A DNA stretch of 64,000 nucleotides from Temnothorax longispinosus. Its lineage: Eukaryota > Arthropoda > Insecta > Hymenoptera > Formicidae. The DNA is taken from assembly GCF_030848805.1 (NCBI RefSeq), contig NW_027270100.1, positions 248,001 through 312,000 of the forward strand, in the 5' to 3' direction. The translations under genes and the position numbers were made by a program. The first letter of the stretch is position 1. Each line of letters opens with the position of its first letter. Of this stretch, positions 36,522-47,465 are shown piece by piece. The notes beneath the pieces are model-generated. The model had not been told where the DNA came from, made no database searches, and was given only the letters and a program-made list of their open reading frames with translations.

Positions 36522-38177
36522 ATGGAAGAAGAAGAAGGCCAAGATGCGCTGGTCGACTACGACAGCGATAGCAGCTTTATCACGGTAATAGATAGAGAAG
36601 CAAAAGATAAAAACGAGGAGACAGTAAGAAAAGATAGAGGTAAGAGAGTATTTTTTTTTGAAAATAAAGTAGTCCAGAAGAATAATATATATATGCATTC
36701 AGAGAAAATAAAAATAGTAATTTCAAAATTCCGTATAGAAGCAAAAGACAAGAAGGAGACTGAAGCAAAGGGTGCAATCCCGAAACGCGGCAAACCAAAG
36801 ATAATAGAAAACATAGATGTGAATAGAGAATGGGCTGAAAATCGTCCTGTACTACCTATAGGGACAAAGATACTTTACGAGAAACAAGAAAAGATGGTTG
36901 AGAAAATGGACAATTCGATGCAGATGCTGGATAAAGTAATGAAGAAGGCCACCGAGATGATGGAGAATATGGTGGAAGTCTCCCGTTTAAACTTAGAGAA
37001 AGAAAAAGTTAAACTTAGACGTTTAGAGGTAAGCAATAAAGATACCCAAAGTTCAGTAGAAAACAGTAAACAAACGGTTAAAGAACTAGAGGTAGAGTCT
37101 AAAAAGAGAAAATTAAATGAAATAACAGTCTGTTCAGCCGAAAAAGATAGGAGTTTAGAGACAATGAAAAGAGCTATAGAATTGGAATTGAACAGTCAAA
37201 GGTTGCATATTAGAAGAGAATATAAGCTGACGCAAAAATCCAACTTTGATCTTTGGATGGATTATTTAAAATCTGAGTTAATGAATAACGAGTTGTTAGA
37301 TGTAATAGATTCAAACATTGAAAGTCCAGAAAATCTCTCCGAACTAAAAGTTGCTAAGAGAAAAAGTCTTGTTAGAGATATAATAATCAATCATTTAGAT
37401 GAAAACTATCATAAAAGGATTCTACATGAAAAAGATCCGAAAGAAATTTTGAAGAAATTGAGAGGATATAAAAAGAGTGAAGTAAATGTTACTCATGCAT
37501 CGGTACGAGCTAAACTCTATCAAATTAAAATGAGAAAAGACGAAAAAGTAAGTGATTTTTGTGAACGCTTTGATTCAATAATTAGAGAATATGAATCATG
37601 TGAAGATGCGGTACCCCTCGCAGAACAAGAGATTAGATCTGCACTTTATCAGGCTGTGTCAATTAATGTACCAGAGCTGAGGAATGTAGATTTAATTAGA
37701 AGACAAACTAATCTTAAAGAAATGAACATAGATGAAATAAAATCTTTTATGATGCAGTTAGAAGCAGAGACTAAAAACGAGAATAAAGAAAAATTAGAGA
37801 AACCCGAAGTCAGGGTACAGAGGGCTGCTGCAGAAGAGAACATGAAACAAGTAAAATGCTACAGATGCAACCGAATGGGTCATATGGCGAAGGACTGTCC
37901 ACTAATAGAATTTGGTGCCTGGTTTTGTTACTACTGCCAGGAAGTACGAGGTCACAAGGGTGATAATTGTCCGAGTGCCGAAGCCCAGGCGAACAGAGCT
38001 AGAGAAAAAAGGTATTTAAATAAAACCGTTAATAAAAACATAAAGAAAAAGGGTAGATTTGTGCAAAAAGGCACAAAAAGAGTAGATAACAAAGGGAAAA
38101 TAACCAAGATACAACCAGCTAAGAAACCTATATCAACGAAAACAGCAAATGAAGGAGAATCAGAAGAAGGTAAATAA
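36522..38177 (+). CDS. Copia III Gag (551 aa)
   Basis: Nucleocapsid/capsid polyprotein. An acidic start (MEEEEGQDALVDYDSDSS) and a long charged coiled-coil segment (residues about 90-240) precede the copia Gag core from LHIRREYKLTQ. A CCHC knuckle, CYRCNRMGHMAKDC (from residue 446), and a second knuckle-like CYYCQEVRGHKGDNC follow, then a basic tail. It ends with TAA at 38175-38177. The protease frame resumes three bases later in the same frame, so Gag and Pol are separated only by an in-frame stop. GGTAAATAA here also resembles a splice donor, as in the spliced gag mRNA of copia. Confidence 0.92.
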   Translation: MEEEEGQDALVDYDSDSSFITVIDREAKDKNEETVRKDRGKRVFFFENKVVQKNNIYMHSEKIKIVISKFRIEAKDKKETEAKGAIPKRGKPKIIENIDVNREWAENRPVLPIGTKILYEKQEKMVEKMDNSMQMLDKVMKKATEMMENMVEVSRLNLEKEKVKLRRLEVSNKDTQSSVENSKQTVKELEVESKKRKLNEITVCSAEKDRSLETMKRAIELELNSQRLHIRREYKLTQKSNFDLWMDYLKSELMNNELLDVIDSNIESPENLSELKVAKRKSLVRDIIINHLDENYHKRILHEKDPKEILKKLRGYKKSEVNVTHASVRAKLYQIKMRKDEKVSDFCERFDSIIREYESCEDAVPLAEQEIRSALYQAVSINVPELRNVDLIRRQTNLKEMNIDEIKSFMMQLEAETKNENKEKLEKPEVRVQRAAAEENMKQVKCYRCNRMGHMAKDCPLIEFGAWFCYYCQEVRGHKGDNCPSAEAQANRAREKRYLNKTVNKNIKKKGRFVQKGTKRVDNKGKITKIQPAKKPISTKTANEGESEEGK

Positions 38178-38180
38178 TAC

Positions 38181-39778
38181 ATGATTAAATTAATAGAAGA
38201 TAGAGATAGTTCAAAAGAGGTAGTCAATTTTACTGCAGATGCGGGTGCTACGGATCATATTGTGAATAAGAATTTTATTCTGTCAAAGTTTGAAAAATGT
38301 AAAGATAGAGTTATTAAATGCGCGAATAAAAATGAGCTTGCAAACATTTCATTAGATGATAAAGTGTTTAAAGTTTACAATAAACTGGCAAATAAAATAG
38401 TTTTTAAAGGAATTTACAGATGTAGAGCAGAAATTGTTTCACATAGTGAGCTTCCTGAACAATCGCAAGCAAACATTCAGACCAATGAATTATCAATTTC
38501 GGAGGGAGAGTTAGATGAGAGGGATAATGTTGGCTCTGCGATTGGGAGGGAGAATGAGGGAGAGCTCACAAATGTGAACGAAAATGAAAATATAGAACAC
38601 AATAATGCTGAACTCGATCAAGTCATTAAGTTAGAAGATATACAGACAATAGAGAATATAGAAGAAATGTGTGAAAGCTCAGTAATTGAAAAAGTAAAGA
38701 AACTAGAGAAAATAAATGAGGTGATGTCATGGCATGTTAGATTAGGTCATGCATCGTTAAACTATCTAAAACAATTACAAAAAGTAGAAAAGAGATTAGA
38801 GAATGTAAAGTTTGATAACTCCATATTAGAGTGTGAAGTATGTATAATGGCAAAGATGGCAAAACTGCCGTTTAAAGAAAACAGAAATAGAGCACAGAGA
38901 CCACTACAGGTAATACATACGGACAACATAGGTCCAATAAAACCTACATCCTATCCAGGACAAAAGAGGTTTATAATCACTTTTATAGATGACTATTCTA
39001 GATTAGCAAAAGCCTACTCTCTGAAGACAAAAGATTAATCGGGAGAGGCTCTAGAGAAATATCTTATATCCGCCAGAAATCTACTAGGAAAAGAAGAAAA
39101 GCTATGCTATGCAAAGTCAGATCAAGACAAGGAAGTTGCAGAAAGGTTCAACAGAACGTTGAAAGAGAAAGTAAGAACATATATGCTCGACTCGGGATTA
39201 CTAAAGAGTATGTGGGAGTTGGCAGTTGACGCTGCTGTGCATGCGTACAACAGATCTCCACATAAGACTTTAGAGTATGAGATCCCGTTGAAGAAGTTTT
39301 TATCAGAAACAAGTTGTCATTTTGAACAAATAAAGAAATTCGGATGCATTGGATATGCAAGAGTACCAAAGCCTACGTCGAAATTCGACAAGACAGCTAT
39401 TGGTGTGTTAGTGGGATATACTGACACTGGATATATACTATATACTCTGGTATCCAAGCACGAGAAAATTTATAGAGTCATGACAACAGAGCAGCAAGAA
39501 ACTGCACTAAGATGGATAGAAGTCACAAACTTAAAATGTTTGATGACGACTTAGAAGAAATAAAGAAAGACTTAGAAGAAAAAGAAGAAACTAGAAACAG
39601 AAAACATATGGATGACACTCATGGAGATTTTATCAAGCAGTGTGTTGATTAAGGGAAGGTAAAAATCGAATGGATAAAGACCAAAGAGAATTTGGCAGAC
39701 ATTATGACAAAACCTTTACCTCCAGAAGCATTTGTGTATCTGAGAGATAAAATAATGAATATAGAGTTTAGACAAAGT
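38181..39778 (+). pseudogene. Copia III protease-integrase remnant, RT lost
   Basis: 38181-39038 holds the protease site ADAGATDH, then an in-frame deletion of about 125 bp relative to the copy at 1-1551, the integrase finger (HVRLGHASLNYLKQL ... CEVCIMAKM) and core (HTDNIGP, FIDDYSRL). A TAA at 39036-39038, probably from CAA, stops it. 39159-39554 continues integrase (VAERFNRTLKEKV); about 25 residues between the second catalytic D and E are missing. After 39600 the sequence jumps to the extreme RNase H end (KIEWIKTKENLADIMTKPL, about 39660-39720), so RT is deleted. Confidence 0.92.
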
Positions 39779-39863
39779 TAGAGATTAATTTTAGTCGATA
39801 ACTAATTCTTGTTACGTTTCAGATAAAGAGGAAACTTAGAGAGGACCCGTGGATCGCTCGCCC

Positions 39864-40159
39864 AAAGGGAGGGAGTGTTGGGAGAAGACTTTGAACGAGC
39901 AATAAGTTCCCGCCCTTCTAGAGGGCAGCCCCCGGTTGGCGGCGCGACTCAGCGCGCCATGCGTGCGTGCGGTCATCAGTGGTGCTCACAAGAGCCTCGA
40001 TCACCGTCGTGTTCAGACGTGTTGGTTACGGTTTAAGTTACAGAGTGTGATATACTTATATATAATAAAGACAGTATTCAGAGTGTACAAAGACCAAGAT
40101 TGTTGTGTTCCCTGCTCATCTCACCACATTTCAAGTCGTCCCTGATTATATTTCCAATA
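39864..40159 (+). repeat. Copia III polypurine tract and 3' LTR (39876-40159)
   Basis: AAAGGGAGGGAG immediately before TGTTGG. The LTR is identical to the 5' LTR. Confidence 0.97.
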
Positions 40160-40164
40160 ATAAT

Positions 40165-43100
40165 TCAATAATACAATTTATTATTATTAGCATGTCTAAA
40201 GTATAAAAGATATTGCTCTCTTCGTCTAACAGTTACTATAGTATATCTGACTCTCTCTTTCTCTCTTTCAAATCGTACAATACTCGCATCTCGCTCGGAT
40301 TCGCGTTCCTTATGCTACGCATAATACAATTTTATCTTTCTCAGGTTCGTGGGTAACGTTTCGGCGCTTGACGCTTGATATTTATACTAATTTTAGTAAG
40401 TATATATATATTTGTTAATAATAATATTGATAAAAGTGATGTTAGCGGTGGTAATAATAATTCTAATACCAGGTTAATAACATATTGTGCAGATGGAAAT
40501 GGTCAGCATTCTCATTAGTACAGGAAATAAATGAAATTAAATTGTTTATATATAATAAGATTTTTATTATTTTTATATCTCGCGAATGGTTGGGAATTTG
40601 ATAGGAATGTATAGGAAATGTATTGTAGGACTTTCACTAAAGAATAATATAGCATTGGAAAATTTTATTGTTAATATATGTAGTTGTTAATAACAAATTA
40701 TTAATTAAATAAATTGGTACTTTTTAATTTGCGTATTAATATTGTTATGTTCTCTTTATTTAAGAGGTTTTGAATTTTTAATATTATCTCGTTTATGAGC
40801 ACTCTTTATTTTATTGTTATAAATATTTCGTAAATAAACAATTGCAGAAATAAAAGTTATTATTATTATTCGTAGGTGTACTGATGCAGAGTTTATTTGT
40901 GCGGTCGAAATTTATATGTATCAGAACGAGCTTTTGGTACTATATATTTCAGAGTGTTGTTGTACAAACAGAGGTATGTATTTTCACGATTAATTAAGTA
41001 TAGGAGTTTAGTGACAATTATGCTTTATATATTATTTTTAGGGGAAAAGGTTTATGTTTTCACGGTATATAAAAGAGGATTTTTAATCGTTGTCGTTTAC
41101 TGGATATTAAAATCTGAATTCTGATGTCCTTTAAATTAACCAAATACGAATATGCAATACTATGTTATTGGTAACTTTTGGGGACATATATTTAATACCG
41201 GGTGGTTTTTCCTTTGGATTTTCATGTAGCTTTTATTAATGGAGTAACAAAATTTTGACTTGTATAAAAGTTGTTATATATGATCTGAGGTATAAGTTAA
41301 AAATATTTATTGACATGGTCAATAATTTGTTTATGATTGTTTATAAAAGTAAGTTGCAAAATTAAATAACTATATAGTAAATGTTTTTCTATTGAACAGT
41401 TTTAATGATTATTCCTTATACACGTCTATATTGTTTTTATTTTAAACTATTCGTTTTCCATTTTATTTTAATTTATTAAGAGTTTATAGGGCTATCCTTG
41501 TCTTACTCTCTGTGAAATGGTATTAAACTATCCTCGTCTTTCATGGAGTGAATGTTCAAATTTCAATTTCGTTTATTAATTTAATTAATTTAAATAGAAA
41601 ATTTGCGTTAACGTTACTGGTGTTTAGGAGTATGAGAGATTCCATTTTTATCATAATAATTAAGTGTCAAAATTTTCGTTCAGAAATGAAATTTTTCGGT
41701 CTTAAAATGTATAAGACTAAAATATTGATGTAAAAGTGATTTGGTCTTTGTAAGTCTAAAGGGTAGGAAATTCAAAATGGCGGATGTGAAACTTTAATAA
41801 TTTATAACTCGAGAACGGTAAGAGATAAAAAGATGGGGTTTCTTTTATATTTGTTGTGTTCAGATAATTAAGGGCATTATTTTAGGTTGTTTAAAATCTC
41901 TGTGTTTTATGGATTTCCATAATTTTTAATTATATCTCGGAATTAAGAAGAGATATGATGTGGGGGTTTTTGTGAGGTTACTTGACATGCTCTGCTGAGT
42001 GTCTGTAGTGATTTTATTCATTATTTTTAATAATAATTTTATAATAAATTTTATTGTTAATTAGTTTATTTTGAGAGATACAATAATGGTTTATAATCAA
42101 AAGTTGTTTGACTTTTTGTGATAGTTCCAGTAGTCACATTAGCTAGATTTGTTAATAATATAATTAAATTGTTTATAACAATCATGTTTGAGAAATGTTA
42201 GTAAGATAATTATTATTTTAGCGTGATAATATTCTTTAGGCACAAAAGGTTATGTTCTTATGAATAATCTACTTTTAATTTATTTATTTATATTTTATTT
42301 TAATTTTCTGAGTTTATTCTTATGGAACATGTATTTATTCGTGTGTTGAATTGAATTTATATTGCATAAAAGATCTCATAAAGCTTGTAATATTCATTTA
42401 CGATCAATTTTAGTGATTCTGGGGAGTTTTAACAAGCAATTGTCCAAAAGTTTATAGTGTGATTCATGAAAATGGGGCTTAAGCTTGAAAGAGTACCTTA
42501 AGGCAGCCATGTTCTCTAGGCTTGTGTCTACTACTTTAAGAACGCGTGCTCGCATCAGCTGAGTGATTGTTGTGACAGTTAAGTTAAGGTGTGATTATTT
42601 ATTCTTATATTGTTTTCAGGTGTTGTGCAATTAAGATGGAAATTGAAAAATTTATGCGGCTGGAATATAGCGGTGATTATACCGTCAGACGTGACACTGT
42701 AGTGATTTTATTCATCATTTTTAATAATAATTTTATGATAAATTTTATTGTTAATTAGTTTATTTTGAGAGATACAATAATGGTTTATAACCAAAAGTTG
42801 TTTGACTTTTTGTGATAGTTCCAGTAGTCACATTAGCTAGGTTTGTTAATAATATAATTAAATTGTTTATAACAATCATGTTTGAGAAATGTTAGTAAGA
42901 TAATTATTATTTTAGCGTGATAATATTCTTTAAACACAAAAGGTTATATTCTTATGAATAATCTGCTTTTAATTTATTTATTTATATTTTATTTTAATTT
43001 TCTGAGTTTATTCTTATGGAACATGTATTTATTCGTGTGTTGAATTGAATTTATATTGCATAAAGGATCTCATAAAGCTTGTAATATTCATTTACGATCA

Positions 43101-43390
43101 ATTTTAGTGATTCTGGGGAGTTTTAACAAGCAATTGTCCCAAAGTTTATAGTGTGATTCATGAAAATGGGGCTTAAGCTTGAAAGGGTACCTTAAAGCAG
43201 CCATGTTCTCTAGGCTTGTGCCAGTTACTTTAAGAACGCGTGCTCGCATCAGCTGAGTGATTGTTATGACAGTTAAGTTAAGGTGTGATTATTTATTCTT
43301 ATATTGTTTTCAGGTGCTGTGCAATATGGATGGAAATCGAAAAATTTATGCGGCTGGAATATAGCGGTGATTATACCGTCAGACGTGACA
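40165..43390. other. Remainder of copy E, non-coding
   Basis: No gene in this stretch. It is the U3-like interior of the LTR-like repeat plus the 694-bp end duplication. Short ORFs here are not conserved between copies. Confidence 0.8.
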
Positions 43391-45317
43391 CTATTATCTT
43401 ATTAATATTTTTCAAAACAATTGTTATAAACAATTAAAATTATATCAGTACCATTTTACTAACTACGTCATCAAAATCATCTCGAAAAACCGATCGACTT
43501 AATGAAAAAATACTTACTACAAGATTGTTCAATTTTGCAACTTATTTTTATAAACAATTATAAATAAATAATTAACCACACTAATAATAGCCGTTAACAT
43601 GTGCCCCAGGTTATGCATAATAACTTTTGTATAAGTCAAAACCTCGTCACTCCTCTGGTTGAGGCTACAAAAAAATTCCAAAGGGAAAGACCCGCTACAC
43701 CTAATTAATTAACAAAATACATACCTCCGTCTGCATTCGTCCATATAATTGGCAATTATGTGGATGAAACAATTATGTGGATGAAAACTCGTTCGGGTAA
43801 ACATGAATTTTGACCGCGCACGTAAACTTTGCATCAATACACCTACGAAAAATGATAATAACTTTTATTTCTGCAATTGTTTATTTACGAAATATTTATA
43901 ACAATAAAATAACGAATGCTCATAAACGAGATGATATTAGAAATTCAAAACCTCTTAAATAAAGAGAACATAACGATATCAATACGCGAATTAAAGAGTA
44001 CCAATTTATTTAATTAATAATTTGTTATTAACAAATACATATATCAACAATAAAATTTTTCAATATTATATTATACTTTAGTGAAAGTCCTCCAATATAT
44101 TTCCTATACACTCCTATCAAATTCCCAACCATTCGCGAGATATAAAAATAATAAAAATCTTATTATATATAAACAATTTAATTTCATTGATTTCCTGCAC
44201 TAACGAGAATGCTAACCACTCCTACCTGCATGATATATTATTAACATGATATTAGAATCATTATTACCGCCGCTAACATCACTTTTATCAATATTATTAT
44301 TAACAAAATATATATATATTTACTAAAATTAATATAAATCTCGAGCGTCAAACATTGAAGCGCCACTCACGAACCAGAAAAAGATAGAATTGTATATGCG
44401 TAGCATAAGGAACGCGAATCCGAGCGAGATGCGAGTATTGTACGATCTGAAAGAGAGAAAGAGAGAGTCAGATATACCATATTAACTGTTAGACGAAAAG
44501 AGCAATATCTTCTATACTTTAGGCATACTAATAATGACTTTAATTGTACTATTGAATTATTCTATTATATGTAAAGTATGTCTGAAGAAACTTAAATAAT
44601 ATTCAACATATATTTGCACATTTTAAAATTAAAATATTAAAGATTTCTTATTTTTCTTTTTGATAAAAGTCATATTGAAATTTCATAATGAAAGTAGGTA
44701 TCGCTCTCAATACAAATCGCTGTTAGACTAGAGAATAAAAATGGAATTCAGACGAGTCACCTGTATGACTCATTCGAGTGAATCTAGTCCTCGCATAGAC
44801 CATATATGGACATGTCGAAGCGGAGCGCGACGCATGACCATATGGTAATGAATTTCAAGACATCACCCTATGACTCATTGCTGGCAAGCGAGCCACACCA
44901 CTAGAAGTAGACTCACATCCGCTAGACAACGGCTTATGACTCATTGTAACGAGGTGCGGTCACCTCCCACTACCGTTTCCAAAATTGTATAAAAGCGGAA
45001 TCTTTCACCCTCTCGACGGAGAGTGTGGAACGAGCCAGGAAAGGTCACATATCTTTACTTGTTCCATCCTCCCACATAAACCACTTGTATCGTAAAAGTT
45101 CTACAATAAATACCATACTCTTTCATATCAAAAGAAAGATAAAGATTATTGAATTACCTACCTTCGACGGATCCAAGAAGCCATAATCTACATCGCCGAC
45201 CAACAGTTAATTATCCTGGGGTTTTACCTCCTTAACTGCAAGAAGAACCCATAAAAATTGATTTCGACGGAGACGTTCTGCCGGATCGAGCCACCTCGCA
45301 TCACCCAGGACGTCACA

Positions 45318-45583
45318 CCGTGCAAATCTATTATTGTGGTGCGGCACTCATGACAGTCTATGGCACGTTTAGTTTTTATTAGCAATTTATAACACCGGCC
45401 GCAATGTAAAGTCGTATGAACAAAAGTGCGCGAAAGGAGATGTAATTGCCGCCATACAGCGTTTGGCCGATTGTAAATACAGAATGTATGCTCGCTTGTT
45501 GCGCAATTTGAACATAACGCGAGTTCTGAGGAGATTTGTGCATACCACGCAGAGTGACAAATGAAATCGTATGCCGGTCTCAC
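45318..45583 (-). pseudogene. Split zinc-type gene 1, N-terminal piece
   Basis: Cysteine-rich small protein, unrecognised. Cysteine spacing is C-x14-CSNC-x33-CGRC-x12-CHEC, matching zinc-type genes 2 and 3. The open frame runs from at least GTG 45583 (and is open further upstream, overlapping the end of the 265-aa ORF) and is cut at 45317 by repeat copy D. Pieces 45318-45583, 27581-27625 and 24474-24492 total 330 nt and join in one frame to a TAA. The four CxxC/C groups suggest zinc binding. No enzymatic motif is seen. A start codon is not settled. Confidence 0.65.
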
Positions 45584-46380
45584 TAGCGGATCTGAATAAG
45601 CACGATAATAAATTGGTATTGGTAACGGTGGTTGTGTAAGGGGGGTGGCGAGCCCTGCGGTATAGGAAGCATAGGGCGCTCACCTATTATATGATGTCTA
45701 CTATGATGTCTATTAGCAGGTTCGGCGAAGTGGTTGTATGATCCTGATGGCTCTCCTAAGGCAAGCGGACTGCTTACTGATGTGCTCAGGCCGCTCAGGG
45801 ATTGTGACCCTCGGCTGCTGCAGCTTCCGCTCGTGTAGATGATGCCATTGCCGTACTCGTGGCTCATTTGAGTCGCTGGAATGTTGGCATAACGGGGCGG
45901 AGGTCTGGAGACGTCAGGCAGTCTGATGGTTCTTGTTATCACGCTGCCCAGGCTGATGTCATCGACGGGAGACTCTCGGTTGATCTCGTCGAGCACCTCG
46001 TCAATCAAGTTCTCCATTCCAGGAGTTAGCGCTGCTTCGACGGATGTCACTGACATCCGCGGCACTTCGTAGATGGTGTTCGCCGGTGTCGGCGGACGCT
46101 GAGGTCGGGCGAAGACCTCAGGATCAGTTGGGCCGGGCCAGTCACGGTCCATGTTGGGATCGACGCCGGGAGATCTGGTGTCGCACTCCGGTGGTTCTCG
46201 CTGCGTTGGAATTGGCGATGGTTGACACGACTGCGCTGCGCTTAGGTCCATCGGTAGATTTTCGTCGATTCCAAGCATGGTCAAAATAATCCGGCGGAGT
46301 CGTCCCAGTATCCTATGCCAACGTTTATAATTGTTGCTATGATTATAGCTGCTCCTTCTCATCCTGTAAAGTGAGCACAA
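45583..46380 (-). CDS. Proline-rich 265-aa protein, unrecognised
   Basis: Begins with a basic segment (RMRRSSYNHSNNYKRWHRILGRLRR, shown in part) and continues acidic and proline-rich with a PPPRY motif (a PPxY WW-domain ligand) and many serines in the C-terminal third. It looks largely disordered and has no membrane segment. A good acceptor TTTACAG at about 46362 lies just inside the ORF, so the first codons may come from an upstream exon near the 52-bp repeats. The frame ends where zinc-type gene 1 overlaps it. PPxY motifs occur in viral and cellular budding or adaptor proteins; that is context, not identification. Confidence 0.5.
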   Translation of the reverse strand: MCSLYRMRRSSYNHSNNYKRWHRILGRLRRIILTMLGIDENLPMDLSAAQSCQPSPIPTQREPPECDTRSPGVDPNMDRDWPGPTDPEVFARPQRPPTPANTIYEVPRMSVTSVEAALTPGMENLIDEVLDEINRESPVDDISLGSVITRTIRLPDVSRPPPRYANIPATQMSHEYGNGIIYTSGSCSSRGSQSLSGLSTSVSSPLALGEPSGSYNHFAEPANRHHSRHHIIGERPMLPIPQGSPPPLHNHRYQYQFIIVLIQIR

Positions 46381-46566
46381 ACCAAAGATTAAATTTTGGT
46401 ACGGAGTCGTGTGGTTTGGTCACTTACAAATTAGTGCTGTGCCTTTTCAATTCGTCCGTGCGTCTCTGCTTCATGTGTTACGTCCACCCTCTCGTACGCC
46501 CGGAAAATTTGAAACCTTCTTTGGATTGTAGGAAGACTTTAGTCAGACCTTACTCATAAGAACAAC

Positions 46567-46774
46567 GACTTACCGACAGTAGGATTACCACCGAATAAGT
46601 TACCATACTTACTAGCATGACTTACCGACAGTAGGATTACCACCGAATAAGTTACCATACTTACTAGCATGACTTACCGACAGTAGGATTACCACCGAAT
46701 AAGTTACCACACTCACTAGCATGACTTACCGACAGTAAAATTATCACCGAATAAGTTACCACACCAGCGATAAG
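46567..46774 (-). repeat. Four tandem 52-bp units, each with two splice-donor-like GTAAGT sites
   Basis: Units start at 46567, 46619, 46671 and 46723. Read on the minus strand, each unit contains CGGTAAGTC and TAGTAAGTATGG. The array sits about 200 bp upstream of the 265-aa ORF acceptor. The first two units are identical and the last is the most diverged. Confidence 0.95.
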
Positions 46775-47431
46775 TCACGACCTGCGCGATAGGCCTAACC
46801 TACCCACTAGCATATAAATATAGAAGATAAGTCACGATATACGCAATAGGCTTGGCCTATTCCAATAATGTATATACACAACGAATAAGTCGCAATGCCC
46901 ACAAGGGTTTAGCCATAGGAATTTCCCCGCAACGCTTCCTTCAGGTAACGCAAACCTAAACCCTCCCAGACCCTTCCTGAAAACTCAGGACATGACCATA
47001 TAAGGAGAGAAATCGAAAACGGAGCCGATGACGCAACTCAACCCTTCCACTCAGGCAACAAAAGGAAGAAAACTCAGGCCATGATCATATAAGGAGAGAA
47101 ATCGAAAACAGAGCTGATGACGCAACTTATTGAATAAATTACACAAATTTATTGGTATAATGAATATATTTGCGGAACGCAGATACAGGCGGCTTGCGTC
47201 GAGGCAAGGCGGAAACGAACTGAAGCTATATAAAAACTAAGATGTGTATCATCTGAAAAGAAACGTGCATAGAGTCCAGTATAGACTAGGGACATTATCT
47301 TACTAGTAGAAGCATTAACCAATCAGAATGTTACAAAGAAATAGGCCAATGAAAATACTTCTAACACAACTCAACCCTTCCACTCAGTCAACCCTTCCAC
47401 TCGACCACCCCCGCCATCGGGAAAACAGGAA
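46775..47431. other. No gene; short direct repeats upstream of a promoter
   Basis: 57-bp direct repeats at 46982-47038 and 47071-47127 (AACTCAGG.CATGA.CATATAAG), and CAACCCTTCCACTC recurring at about 47039, 47382 and 47395. No ORF of note. Confidence 0.6.
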
Positions 47432-47465
47432 TATAAGGGCGAACATCCCAAGGGACGCGCTCAGT
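47432..47465 (+). promoter_or_regulatory. TATA box and arthropod initiator
   Basis: TATAAGG at 47432-47438 and TCAGT at 47461-47465 put the initiator A 31 bases from the first T, the arthropod core-promoter spacing. It points toward the hairpins and plus-strand small genes. Confidence 0.55.

Larger units (their letters stand above)
35201..40159 (+). mobile_element. Copia III: recent Ty1/copia insertion with RT deleted
   Basis: 4959 bp, identical 284-bp LTRs, perfect 5-bp duplication ATAAT (35196-35200, 40160-40164), PBS GGTTATGGGCCCAGGG at 35485-35500 and polypurine tract AAAGGGAGGGAG at 39864-39875. Gag is complete, and protease and integrase are partial. Reverse transcriptase and almost all of RNase H are missing. 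Identical LTRs in a copy that cannot encode RT mean it was copied by another element's enzymes. Confidence 0.97.
34439..43390 (-). repeat. Long LTR-like repeat, copy E, inverted inside copy D
   Basis: From TGTGACGTCC (34439) to CAGACGTGACA (43390) with duplication CTAT (34435-34438, 43391-43394). It contains Copia III (35201-40159). Its right end is tandemly doubled: 42003-42696 and 42697-43390 are 694-bp direct repeats, each ending in the terminal GTGACA. Confidence 0.9.
27630..45317 (+). repeat. Long LTR-like repeat, copy D, carrying nested insertions
   Basis: Ends TGTCACGTC (27630) and GACGTCACA (45317) with duplication CCGT (27626-27629, 45318-45321). Own sequence is 27630-27741, 33488-34438 and 43395-45317. 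It is interrupted by a Harbinger (27742-33484) and by inverted copy E (34439-43390). Its insertion split zinc-type gene 1. Confidence 0.9.

Noticed and set aside
46567..46774. CRISPR-like array
   Set aside because: Head-to-tail tandem repeats with no unique spacers in a eukaryotic context; a minisatellite.
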